Assembly (NCBI GenBank): GCA_041397305.1
Contig: JAWKWX010000002.1
Location: 248,001-312,000 of the forward strand
Direction: 5' to 3'
DNA: 64,000 nt
From: TMP-24 sp041397305
GTDB taxonomy: Bacteria; Pseudomonadota; Alphaproteobacteria; Rhodobacterales; Rhodobacteraceae
Shown: positions 1-11,564 of the stretch, in pieces
Layout: each line of letters begins with the position of its first letter
Numbering within the stretch: the stretch's first letter is position 1
Notes under the pieces: model-generated
Seen by the model: the letters and a program-made list of their open reading frames with translations, nothing else
The model's database searches: none
Told to the model about the DNA's origin: nothing
Translations under genes and position numbers: made by a program

Positions 1-1
1 C

Positions 2-1216
2 TTGGCACGGGACCGCGACGACGAACAGGCGATCCTCGAGCGCAACATCTACGCGCGTCTGAAGTCGATGATCCTCGGCAAGACCGCCGTGAAGGGACCG
101 AAGGGCATCAAGTCGGGCGCCGTCATCGACGAGGAACTGCTGGAATCGCTGTCGCGGGGCCAGTGGTGGCAGCTTGCCCTCGGCGAGGAGCAGGACGCCC
201 AGAACGTCGAAGCCCTCAATGCCCAGTTCGAGGCGCAGAAGCGCGCGCTCGAGCACCGGTTCGAGGACAAGGTCGAGAAAGTCCGTCGTGGCGACGACCT
301 GCCTCCGGGTGTGATGAAGATGGTCAAGGTCTTCGTCGCGGTGAAGCGCAAGCTGCAGCCGGGCGACAAGATGGCCGGCCGTCACGGCAACAAGGGTGTC
401 GTGTCGAAAGTCGTTCCGATGGAGGACATGCCCTTCCTCGCCGACGGCACCCCCGTCGACATGGTGCTGAACCCGTTGGGCGTGCCGTCGCGGATGAACG
501 TCGGGCAGATCCTGGAAACCCACATGGGCTGGGCCTCGCGCGGTCTGGGCCTCCGGATCGACGACGCGCTGCAGGACTATCGCCGGTCTGGCGACCTGAC
601 GCCGGTGAAGGACGCGCTCCGTCACGGCTATGGCGATGCGGCTTACGAGGAAGGCTTCGGCGCGCTTGCCGATGAAGACCTCGTGGATCGTGCCGAAACC
701 GTGAAGCGCGGCGTGCCGCTCGCGACCCCGGTCTTCGACGGCGCCAAGGAAGCGGACGTGAACGATGCGCTGAAGCGCGCGGGCTTCGACCTCTCCGGTC
801 AGTCGGATCTCTTCGACGGCCGCACGGGCGAGAAGTTCCAGCGCAAGGTCACCGTTGGCGTGAAGTATCTGCTGAAGCTTCACCACCTCGTCGACGACAA
901 GATCCACGCCCGCTCGACCGGTCCCTACTCGCTCGTCACCCAGCAGCCGCTTGGTGGCAAGGCGCAGTTCGGTGGCCAGCGCTTCGGCGAGATGGAGGTC
1001 TGGGCACTCGAGGCCTACGGCGCCGCCTACACGCTGCAGGAAATGCTCACCGTCAAGTCGGACGACGTGGCGGGCCGGACCAAGGTCTACGAGTCGATCG
1101 TCAAGGGCGAGGACAATTTCGAAGCCGGCGTGCCGGAATCGTTCAACGTTCTCGTCAAGGAAGTCAGGGGCCTCGGCCTCAACATGGAACTCCTGGATGC
1201 GGAGGTCGAGGAATAA
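2..1216 (+). CDS. rpoB: RNA polymerase beta subunit, C-terminal part (cut by window edge)
   Basis: This is the last 404 codons of the beta subunit of RNA polymerase; the reading frame is open to the left edge, so the true start lies outside the window. Conserved beta-subunit blocks are visible in the expected order: KMAGRHGNKG, NPLGVPSRMNVGQ, LETHMGW, and near the end the GGQRFGEMEVWALEAYGA and YTLQEMLTVKSDD segments that contact beta-prime. The stop codon is followed after 54 bases by rpoC, the usual beta/beta-prime operon order. The left part of the block is rich in Glu/Lys (residues 70-95), as in other alphaproteobacterial RpoB proteins. Identity is certain; only the N-terminus is missing. 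Confidence 0.98.
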   Translation: MARDRDDEQAILERNIYARLKSMILGKTAVKGPKGIKSGAVIDEELLESLSRGQWWQLALGEEQDAQNVEALNAQFEAQKRALEHRFEDKVEKVRRGDDLPPGVMKMVKVFVAVKRKLQPGDKMAGRHGNKGVVSKVVPMEDMPFLADGTPVDMVLNPLGVPSRMNVGQILETHMGWASRGLGLRIDDALQDYRRSGDLTPVKDALRHGYGDAAYEEGFGALADEDLVDRAETVKRGVPLATPVFDGAKEADVNDALKRAGFDLSGQSDLFDGRTGEKFQRKVTVGVKYLLKLHHLVDDKIHARSTGPYSLVTQQPLGGKAQFGGQRFGEMEVWALEAYGAAYTLQEMLTVKSDDVAGRTKVYESIVKGEDNFEAGVPESFNVLVKEVRGLGLNMELLDAEVEE

Positions 1217-1270
1217 GGCGGGTTCATCCCCGCCTACCTCTCTCCCCCGCGCCCTTTCAAGGATTTGAAA

Positions 1271-5511
<4,241 letters not shown>

Positions 5512-5541
5512 TCCGATCCGCACCGCTGCGCAAGAACCAGG

Positions 5542-5565
5542 CCCCCGCCCAACGGCGGGGGTTTT
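5542..5565 (+). terminator. Intrinsic terminator after rpoC
   Basis: An 8-bp perfect GC stem (CCCCCGCC, 5542-5549, with GGCGGGGG, 5554-5561) around a CAAC loop is followed directly by TTTT. It lies 30 bases after the rpoC stop and would end the rpoB-rpoC transcript. Confidence 0.9.
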
Positions 5566-5664
5566 CCATTGCGGGCGACCCTCAACCAGGCGACCGGCGC
5601 AGTACCGGCTTACACCGCCCGCGCCTGAATCTGCTTGCTAAGGCCGTTTGGCGGCCTGGCCAGG

Positions 5665-5795
5665 TGTTTGATCACGGGGTCTCATGGTGCGATCCATTCG
5701 TCGGAATGGACGGAAGCACTGTCTCACAAGTTCGCCATCCCAACGTCGCGGCCACGCACGCCATCCGTGCTGCAACACGGCGATCGCAAGCTCGA
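5665..5795 (+). mobile_element. Remnant of an IS481-type element (left end and first transposase codons)
   Basis: This stretch aligns base by base, with many substitutions, to the first ~140 bases of the complete IS at 41654-42664. It begins with the same TGTTTGATC terminus and then encodes a degraded copy of the transposase start, MDGSTVSQVRH...ATHAIRAATRRSQA, against MEGSTMGQVRH...THAVRAAIQRSQA in the intact copy. Similarity stops around AAGCT at 5792, so the rest of the element is gone. With the terminator at 5542 it accounts for most of the 364-base gap between rpoC and nnrS; I see no gene in the remainder. Confidence 0.8.
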
Positions 5796-5875
5796 TCGTG
5801 GTGCTGAGGGCCGGGGCGCGACTGGCCCGTCGGGCAGTGGAGGATTGGCGGCCGCGGCGCGACACACCGGGATGA

Positions 5876-7075
5876 TCACCCCCGGACCCGCCGCCGCAGC
5901 ATGGCCGGGCCGTAGATCAGCACGAAGCCGCCGAAGGCAGATATCCAGGCGACCCCCGACAGCGCATAGAGCGCCATGGCTGCCTCGGGCCGGAACCCGG
6001 CAGCCACGCGCGCGGCGACGGCAAGGACAAGGGCAAGGTAGAGCGCCACCGTGCCCGGTCCGGCATGCAGCGCCTGCCCGGTATGGCCGAGCGTGGCGCG
6101 GGTCATCACCGCCATCGTCATCAGCCCCACGGCACCCGCCATCCACAGGTGCTGGGCCGGCGCCCCGCCGAAGAAACCCGGCACCAGGCGTCCGGCGGCG
6201 AGCGTGAGGGCGCCAACCGGCAGGAAGAGATAGCCGAGATGAAGGATCCACAAAAGCGGCTCGGCCAGAGTCCGGTCCCCCGCCCACCGCGCGAGCCGCC
6301 CCAGATGCAGTACCCCGGCGGCCAGAAGTAGCGCCGCCGTCGCCGGTGCATCGGGCGCAACGATCCAGCCGGACAGCGCCGCGACCAGCGCCAGCAGCGC
6401 GATCTTGTCGAAGCGCTGCATCGGCGGTACCGGCAAGCGCCCCGGCCCCCTCTGTGCGAGCCAGTTGCGGGTGAAGGATGGCACGATACGGCCGCCGATG
6501 ACCGCGATCATCATTAACGCCGCGCCAAGGCCGGTCCGCAGCCCGTAACCCTGTGCGGCGTAGGCGCCCCCGGCCGCTTCCCAATGAAAGACCGCATTGG
6601 AAAGCGTGAAGACGCTGAGCATGACAAGCACGATCAGGTTGCGCCAGTTCTTTCCCGCAATGATCTCGCGCGCAAGGAACCCCGTCAGCGCCACCGGCAG
6701 GGCGAGGTCGGCAAGCGCCACCGCAAGGGGCGGCAGGCCGGCGGAAAGGAGTATCGCCGCCCGCCCCACGATCCAGAGCGCGAACAGCCCGCCGAGCGGC
6801 CATCCGACGATCGGCAATTGCCCGGTCCAGTTGGGCACTGCGGTCAGAAGAAAACCGGCGATGACGGCCGAGAGATAGCCGAAGAGAAACTCATGCGAAT
6901 GCCAGGAGACCGGATCGAATCGCGTCGGCAGGTCGACGGCGCCCGTGAGCGACGCGATCCACAGCGCCATGGCCAGCGCGGCCCAGAGCGCGGCGCCAAG
7001 AAAGAAGGGCCGGAAGCCGAAGCTGAGGATCGCCGGGCCGCGCCAGGCGCGCATCTGTTCTGCGGTGGTGGTCAT
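5876..7075 (-). CDS. nnrS: NnrS family haem-copper membrane protein
   Basis: A 399-residue polytopic inner-membrane protein of the NnrS family, proteins linked to nitric oxide stress and denitrification. Family features visible are the SFGFRPFFLGAALW segment at about 18-31, WHSHE at 58-62, VPNWTG at 80-85, GGR(I)VPSFTRNWL in the middle and about twelve hydrophobic segments. The histidines of the first and central blocks are the expected metal or haem ligands. It is the last gene of a five-gene leftward unit; its ATG overlaps the stop of the cyclo-ligase gene by four bases (ATGA). The divergent nsrR gene and palindrome upstream of the operon suggest induction by NO. The biochemical role of NnrS itself is not fully settled. 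Confidence 0.9.
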   Translation of the reverse strand: MTTTAEQMRAWRGPAILSFGFRPFFLGAALWAALAMALWIASLTGAVDLPTRFDPVSWHSHEFLFGYLSAVIAGFLLTAVPNWTGQLPIVGWPLGGLFALWIVGRAAILLSAGLPPLAVALADLALPVALTGFLAREIIAGKNWRNLIVLVMLSVFTLSNAVFHWEAAGGAYAAQGYGLRTGLGAALMMIAVIGGRIVPSFTRNWLAQRGPGRLPVPPMQRFDKIALLALVAALSGWIVAPDAPATAALLLAAGVLHLGRLARWAGDRTLAEPLLWILHLGYLFLPVGALTLAAGRLVPGFFGGAPAQHLWMAGAVGLMTMAVMTRATLGHTGQALHAGPGTVALYLALVLAVAARVAAGFRPEAAMALYALSGVAWISAFGGFVLIYGPAMLRRRVRG

Positions 7076-7779
7076 TCTGCTGTCCGTTCGGATCGGATCC
7101 CGGTCTCGGTCACGATGAGGTCGAGAGGAATGTCATGGGGTTGCGGAAAGATCGTCCCGAGGCGAGCAGAGTCGAAGCCTATTCCGATCACGAAGGGGCG
7201 CGGATCGAGTGCCGCCAGTGTACGGTCGAAGTAGCCCCCGCCATAACCGAGCCTATAGCCTTCCACGGTCCAGCCGACCAAGGGGGCGAGCGCGATGTCG
7301 GGGTGGAGTTCCTGCGCGTCCGGCGGCGGGACGGGGATGTTCCAGTCGCCGCGTACCATTTTCGTTTCGGGCGTCCAGCGGCGGAAAGTGAGTGGCGCTG
7401 CTCTCGTCTCGACGATCGGCAGCGCGACAATGACGCCGGCCGCGTGCAGCTCCGCCATCAGCGGGCGCAAGTCGGGCTCGCCCTTGATCGGCCAGTAGGC
7501 CGAGAAAACGCGACCCTGCGCGCCACCAAACCTGTCGCTCAGGATGTCGCGAAGATGCGTCATCAAAGCCTCGCCCACCGCCTGCCGGTCGGCGACGGAC
7601 AGTGCCTGCCGCGCGTCGCGCAACCAGGTCCGTTCTGCCTTGCGCCAGCGCGCGACGTCGCGGGCCTGTCCAGGTTCGACTGCCAGCGGATCGAAATAGT
7701 CCGGCGCGACCTCCGCCGCGTAGCAGGGCGGCGAGGAAAAGCCGCTCTGACAGTCGAAATCGTCGGGATCGTCGCTCAT
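7072..7779 (-). CDS. 5-formyltetrahydrofolate cyclo-ligase family protein
   Basis: A 235-residue member of the 5-FTHF cyclo-ligase family, which converts 5-formyl-THF to 5,10-methenyl-THF using ATP in the cytosol. The substrate-side block YWPIKGEPDLRPL (95-107) and the nucleotide-binding signature LGYGGGYFDR (177-186) are intact. It carries an extra ~40 residues at the N-terminus (MSDDPDDFDC...PPCYAAEVAPDYFDP) not needed for the fold. It lies inside the NO operon, four bases downstream of the nitronate monooxygenase gene and overlapping nnrS by four bases. A cyclo-ligase-like protein in such an operon is odd; it may serve one-carbon metabolism under nitrosative stress or be simply co-transcribed. 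The family call is firm, the reason for its location is not. Confidence 0.85.
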   Translation of the reverse strand: MSDDPDDFDCQSGFSSPPCYAAEVAPDYFDPLAVEPGQARDVARWRKAERTWLRDARQALSVADRQAVGEALMTHLRDILSDRFGGAQGRVFSAYWPIKGEPDLRPLMAELHAAGVIVALPIVETRAAPLTFRRWTPETKMVRGDWNIPVPPPDAQELHPDIALAPLVGWTVEGYRLGYGGGYFDRTLAALDPRPFVIGIGFDSARLGTIFPQPHDIPLDLIVTETGIRSERTAE

Positions 7780-7783
7780 GGTG

Positions 7784-8815
7784 TCATCTCTGATGTGCTT
7801 TCAATGGGCGGGCCAGAATGCGGCGCGCCTCCGCCACGATGGCGGCGATGCGCTCTGCCGCAGGCACGATTCCGTCGATGGCGCCAGCGCCCGTCCCGGA
7901 ATAAAGCGCCATCGCCTCGAGATCGCCGGTCGTGGTCCTCAGCGGCGAATCCGTGCTGAACCGCAGCCGTGGCTGATCGTCATCCCAGGCGATCGCCTCG
8001 CGTGGCAGGGTGTCGGGGTCGTGACCGAGATAGGCACCGCCCAACGACTCGGTCACGCTGTTGGCAATCACCCTGACCGCCGCCCCTTTCGGCCAGTTCA
8101 GCACGAAGATGTCGGTCAGAACCGTGTCGTTCCCGGTGGCCTCCACGATCCGTGCCTTGTGATAGGGATGGGCGAAGCTCTCTTCGGTCGCAAGGAAGGC
8201 CGTGCCGCACTGGATACCCGCGGCGCCCATCGACAAGGCGCTCGCGAGGTCAGCGCCCGTGGCCAGCCCGCCCGAGGCGACTACGGGAACCGTGACTGCG
8301 TCGAGGATCGCCTGCGTCAGCGCGAAGACCGGGCTGCGGCCGTGAACGTGGCCGCCAGCCTCGACTCCCTGTGCGATGATCACGTCGGCCCCGGCATCCT
8401 CGGCCATCCGCGCGGCCTCGACCGTGCCGACCTGATGCAGGACAAGGCAACCGGCGCGCTTCACGCGCGAGACGACTTCCGGAAGCACATCCCAGAAGAA
8501 GGCGAAGGCCGACACGCCGAGGTCGAGGCAGCAACCGATCTGCGCATCGAGGAGCCGGGGTTCCGTCGCCGCCGGGATCACGTTGACGGCAAAGGGGCGG
8601 TCGGTCGCGGCCTTCAAGGCCTTCACCTCTTCGGCAATAAGCGCCGGGCTTTCACGGACCATGCCGAGCATCCCGTATCCCCCGGCAGTGGCCACGGCTG
8701 CCGCAAGCTCCCAGCGCGACACGCCCCCCATGCCGGCGAGAAGGATCGGAACGTCACATCCGAGGAGATCGCAAAGCGGGGTGTGCAATGGTGTTGCAAG
8801 GTCGGGGTCAGACAT
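7784..8815 (-). CDS. Nitronate monooxygenase (2-nitropropane dioxygenase family)
   Basis: A 343-residue FMN-dependent TIM-barrel enzyme expected to oxidise alkyl nitronates to carbonyl compounds and nitrite. Visible family marks are the flavin-binding start PILLAGMGGVS (23-33), the catalytic-histidine block GVEAGGHVHG (150-159), ASGGLATG (180-187) for the phosphate of FMN, and GIQCGTAFLAT (200-210). It overlaps the end of the DUF488 gene by eight bases and precedes the cyclo-ligase gene by four, so it is translated as part of the NO operon. Nitronate removal fits a nitrosative or nitro-compound stress theme. Some members of this family act as enoyl-ACP reductases (FabK), but the EAGGH motif favours the nitronate oxidase group. 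Confidence 0.85.
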   Translation of the reverse strand: MSDPDLATPLHTPLCDLLGCDVPILLAGMGGVSRWELAAAVATAGGYGMLGMVRESPALIAEEVKALKAATDRPFAVNVIPAATEPRLLDAQIGCCLDLGVSAFAFFWDVLPEVVSRVKRAGCLVLHQVGTVEAARMAEDAGADVIIAQGVEAGGHVHGRSPVFALTQAILDAVTVPVVASGGLATGADLASALSMGAAGIQCGTAFLATEESFAHPYHKARIVEATGNDTVLTDIFVLNWPKGAAVRVIANSVTESLGGAYLGHDPDTLPREAIAWDDDQPRLRFSTDSPLRTTTGDLEAMALYSGTGAGAIDGIVPAAERIAAIVAEARRILARPLKAHQR

Positions 8816-9218
8816 CCTTGGTCATTCCTTCCTCAATCCGCTGGCGCAAGAGGCCGGCAAGCACCACCGCGTTGTTCTGGTTCTCGTTCCTGGAGGCGTA
8901 AAGCAGGGTTACCACGCCCTCTTCCGCATATCCGACAATTTCGCGCACAAGGTCGTCCTTCGCGCCGAGTTCGCCGCGATAGCGGGCCGCGAACGCCTCC
9001 CATTGCTCCGGGTGGGCATGGAACCAGTTTCGCAATTCGTCGCTCGGCGCGATGTCCCGGCACCAGGAGGAGAGCCGGGCCCGGTCCCTCGCGATACCCC
9101 GCGGCCACAGGCGATCGACCAGGATCCGCTTGCCGTCCGACACGCGCGCAGCCCGGTAGATCCGCTTGACGCGGATACGCGCGGCCGGATCGTCAGGAAC
9201 GGGCGGTCGCTCAGGCAT
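8808..9218 (-). CDS. DUF488 family protein (YeaO-like)
   Basis: A 136-residue protein of the DUF488/YeaO family, small soluble proteins of unknown biochemical function. The characteristic blocks are present: RIYRAARVSDGKRILVDRLWPRG near 18-41, LSSWCRDIAPSDELRNWF near 48-65, and TLLYASRNENQNNAVVL near 102-118. Its ATG shares a base with the stop of the upstream haemoglobin remnant (TGATG-type junction) and its end overlaps the nitronate monooxygenase start, placing it in the NO operon. No catalytic role can be read from the sequence. Confidence 0.85.
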   Translation of the reverse strand: MPERPPVPDDPAARIRVKRIYRAARVSDGKRILVDRLWPRGIARDRARLSSWCRDIAPSDELRNWFHAHPEQWEAFAARYRGELGAKDDLVREIVGYAEEGVVTLLYASRNENQNNAVVLAGLLRQRIEEGMTKDV

Positions 9219-9457
9219 CAGCCATCTCGCCTTTCGCGGTCATCCGGCAGTTCGACGGCTTTCAGGGAATGCGCCCAGTCGCCAATCCGCGCCTCGAAGA
9301 TCGGGCAAAGCACCGCGTCGGCGCGCACCCGCGCATAGAAGCGGACGACAAGCGTGGTCAAGATGCCGTCGTCGCGCCCTGTCCGGTCCATCAGGGCCGC
9401 GGTCATCTTCGGGCGGACGGACAGCACCTCGTGCCTCGCGCTTTCCTCATCCTGCAT
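9218..9457 (-). pseudogene. Truncated group III truncated-haemoglobin gene (N-terminal half only)
   Basis: The 79-codon frame starts at ATG 9457, preceded by GGAGG six bases upstream. Residues 31-60 match the first helices of group III truncated haemoglobins (LVVRFYARVRADAVLCPIFEARIGDW). The match then breaks off after AHSLKA and the frame ends in an unrelated VELPDDRERRDG tail. The second half of the globin, including the proximal haem-ligating histidine, is absent, and only one base separates it from the DUF488 start, so there is no room for it in another frame. It is the first gene of the NO operon. The product is unlikely to bind haem; the frame may be kept for translational coupling of the downstream genes. 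Confidence 0.7.
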
Positions 9458-9501
9458 CGCGCGCCTCCAGAGGCTCAGCTTGCATTGCTGTCTAATCCTG
9501 C

Positions 9502-9526
9502 TAATAGGTATTGTAAATACCACTTA
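9502..9526. promoter_or_regulatory. Palindromic operator candidate for NsrR
   Basis: Between the divergent nsrR gene and the NO operon lies the perfect inverted repeat GGTATT-gta-AATACC (9507-9521), flanked symmetrically by TAA (9502-9504) and TTA (9524-9526). Rrf2 regulators such as NsrR bind AT-rich dyads of this size. Its centre is 32 bases before the nsrR start and 57 bases before the first operon gene, so one site could control both promoters. Assignment to NsrR is inference from position. Confidence 0.7.
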
Positions 9527-9545
9527 AAACGAGTCCCGCGAAACC

Positions 9546-9962
9546 ATGCGCCTTACCTCTTTCACGGATTACGGGCTTCGAATGCTGATGCGGATGGCAA
9601 GCGCGCCAGACCGCGCCTTTTCGACTGCGGAACTGGCCGAAGAATTCGGACTGTCGCGCAACCATCTGACCAAGATCATGCAACGGCTCGCCCGCGGCGG
9701 CATTGTCGCCACAAGGCGCGGCGGCGGCGGCGGGGCGGCTCTGGCCATTTCCCCCTGCGACATTCGCCTCGGCGAAGTCGTTCGGCTACTCGAGGAGGGG
9801 CAGGCACTCGTCGAATGTTTCGCCGACGGCGGCGGCGATTGCTCCATAGATGGCTGCTGCAGCCTCAAGACCCGCCTGCGCGCTGCGGAGGCCGCCTTTC
9901 TGACCGATCTCAACCGCTCGACGCTTGCCGATATTGCTTTGCGGGCACTCAAGGCGGCGTGA
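9546..9962 (+). CDS. nsrR: Rrf2 family nitric-oxide-sensing repressor NsrR
   Basis: A 138-residue Rrf2-type repressor that in characterised members holds an Fe-S cluster and releases DNA when the cluster reacts with NO. The winged helix starts with MRLTSFTDYGLRMLMRMA, almost the same as enterobacterial NsrR, and has the recognition segment LSRNHLTKIMQRLARGG (36-52). Three cluster cysteines are present at 91, 99 and 104/105 (ECFADGGGDCSIDGCC), matching the spacing of NsrR rather than IscR. It is divergent from the NO operon, with a perfect palindrome between them. The gene has its own start at ATG 9546 and the family length, so no truncation is seen. Confidence 0.92.
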   Translation: MRLTSFTDYGLRMLMRMASAPDRAFSTAELAEEFGLSRNHLTKIMQRLARGGIVATRRGGGGGAALAISPCDIRLGEVVRLLEEGQALVECFADGGGDCSIDGCCSLKTRLRAAEAAFLTDLNRSTLADIALRALKAA

Positions 9963-10157
9963 ACAGGGAAGGAAAAGCAACCCGACCCAGTCGCTCAGCC
10001 TGCCGGAACGGCGCATCGGTTTCTTTCTGGCGTGCTTGCTCTGCCTCCTGGGGCTGGTCATGGCCGCCGCTGCGCGGCCCGGGCGTCATGGCGGCCCCCC
10101 GATCGCCGGCCACCACATCCGGTGGACCGGAACCATTTCGAAGAGATCCTCGATCAG

Positions 10158-10763
10158 CTAGATCGACCTTGATACTGCAACCGCGAACAGCCCCATGATC
10201 GCGCCCTCCGCGACATAGGCGAACAGTGCCGCTTGCTTCACGGGTGGCAGGGTATCGACGTGGAACAAGGGCTCCGTGCCGAACAGGAGCGGCCGGAGGG
10301 CGATCGTCGTCAGTGTCGCAGCGGCCACCGGAATGAACGATCTTGGGCGGAATTCGAAAACCAACAGTTCAATCGCCAGCAGAATTGCCGCGAAAGGCGT
10401 ACCGAAGATTGCCGTCATCCCGGCCGCGGCACCTGCCGCGCGCAATGTCTTGCGTTCGTGTGCCGACACATGGACCACCTGTCCCGGCCAGGAGCCGAGC
10501 GCACCGCCCGTGGCGATGATTGGCCCTTCCGCCCCGAATGGGCCGCCGGTCCCAATCGCGATCGCGGACGAGAGCGGCTTCAGGAAAGTGATCCGTCTTG
10601 GAATACGGCTTTCGTTCGTAAGGATATGCTCCATCGCTTCGGGAATGCCCTGCCCCCGCATGGCCTTCGATCCGTAGCGCGCCATGATGCCGACGATCAG
10701 CGAACCGGCAATTGGCTCGGCGATCACCCAAAGCCCGAGATCCTGTACCGAATCGTCAGTCAC
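10158..10763 (-). pseudogene. Fragment of a ClC-type chloride channel/transporter gene
   Basis: The 201-codon frame covers only the middle part of a ClC protein. It contains the ion-path signatures GQGIPEAM (about residue 38, GxGIPE) and GTGGPFGAEGPI (about 72-83, the GKEGP-type loop) and the GTPFAAILLAIEL segment. A normal ClC protein has at least 400 residues; here about 50-60 residues are missing at the front and the last half is absent, the frame ending at SRSI next to unrelated sequence. Both ends are lost, so it cannot form the usual pore. It is transcribed leftwards, downstream of the TSUP gene, with an 18-base spacer. The 195 bases to nsrR hold no clear gene. Confidence 0.75.
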
Positions 10764-10781
10764 CTGAGCGTCGGCGGCGCG

Positions 10782-11540
10782 TCAGAGCATCTGCCAGATG
10801 AGCCGCAGCGCCATCGCGGTCGAGGTGACGACCAGAAGCGGCTTGATCAGCCCTGCGCCATTCTTCATCGCCAGGTGGGCGCCGACCTGGGCACCCGCGA
10901 TCTGAACGAGGCCCATCGCCAGCCCAAGCTTCCAGAGCGGCGCGCCAAGAAGCGCGAAGGCGGCAAGGGAGCCGAGGTTCGAGGCGAAGTTCAGAAACTT
11001 CGTATGCGCCGCGCCCTTCAGAACGCCATGACCCGCCAGGAGCACGAAGCCGATCATGAAGAATGATCCGGTCCCGGGTCCCACCAGCCCGTCGTAAAGC
11101 GCGATCAGCGGCACGAAAAACGCGGTGAAGAGGGCGGGCGACAGCCGCCGGTGGCGGTCGGCATCACTCAGCCCGGGTTTCAGCGCGAAGAAGGCAGCAA
11201 CCCCGATCAGGATGACCGGCAGGATCAGCCGGAAGGCCTCGGTCGGGATGAAAGGAACGAGGCGCGAGCCCGCGAAGGCAGCGGTGAAGGACAGACAGGC
11301 AGGCAAGAGTTGCGCGCCGGGATCGACATGGCCCTTGCGCGCATAGACAAGCGCCGCCGTCCCCGCCCCGAAAGCACCCTGCACCTTGTTCGTCGCCAGC
11401 GCCTGCACCGGCGGGATTCCGGCCAGCAAGAGGGCGGGCACGGTGATCAGCCCCCCGCCCCCCGCGATCGAATCGATCAGCCCGGCAAAGAAGGCCGCCG
11501 CGAGAAGAAGGAGCACGAGCGTCAACGAGACTTCGAACAT
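10782..11540 (-). CDS. TauE/SafE (TSUP) family membrane transporter
   Basis: A 252-residue inner-membrane protein of the TSUP family, which moves sulfur-containing anions such as sulfite or sulfoacetate, or other organic anions. The two family repeats are recognisable: GLIDSIAGGGGLITVPALLLAG (about 20-41) and LIALYDGLVGPGTGSFFMIGFVLLAGHG (about 145-172), each followed by a KxxGAF/HTKFLNFASN-type segment. Eight or so hydrophobic stretches are present. It lies just downstream of the leftward serB gene (24 bases) and may be co-transcribed with it. The substrate cannot be read from the sequence. Confidence 0.88.
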   Translation of the reverse strand: MFEVSLTLVLLLLAAAFFAGLIDSIAGGGGLITVPALLLAGIPPVQALATNKVQGAFGAGTAALVYARKGHVDPGAQLLPACLSFTAAFAGSRLVPFIPTEAFRLILPVILIGVAAFFALKPGLSDADRHRRLSPALFTAFFVPLIALYDGLVGPGTGSFFMIGFVLLAGHGVLKGAAHTKFLNFASNLGSLAAFALLGAPLWKLGLAMGLVQIAGAQVGAHLAMKNGAGLIKPLLVVTSTAMALRLIWQML

Positions 11541-11564
11541 GATATCTCCGGCACCTGATGCAGA

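Noticed and set aside
9925..10161. 78-codon plus-strand frame after nsrR with a hydrophobic segment
   Set aside because: It begins inside nsrR, has no clear ribosome site for an internal start and matches nothing; the hydrophobic run alone is not enough.
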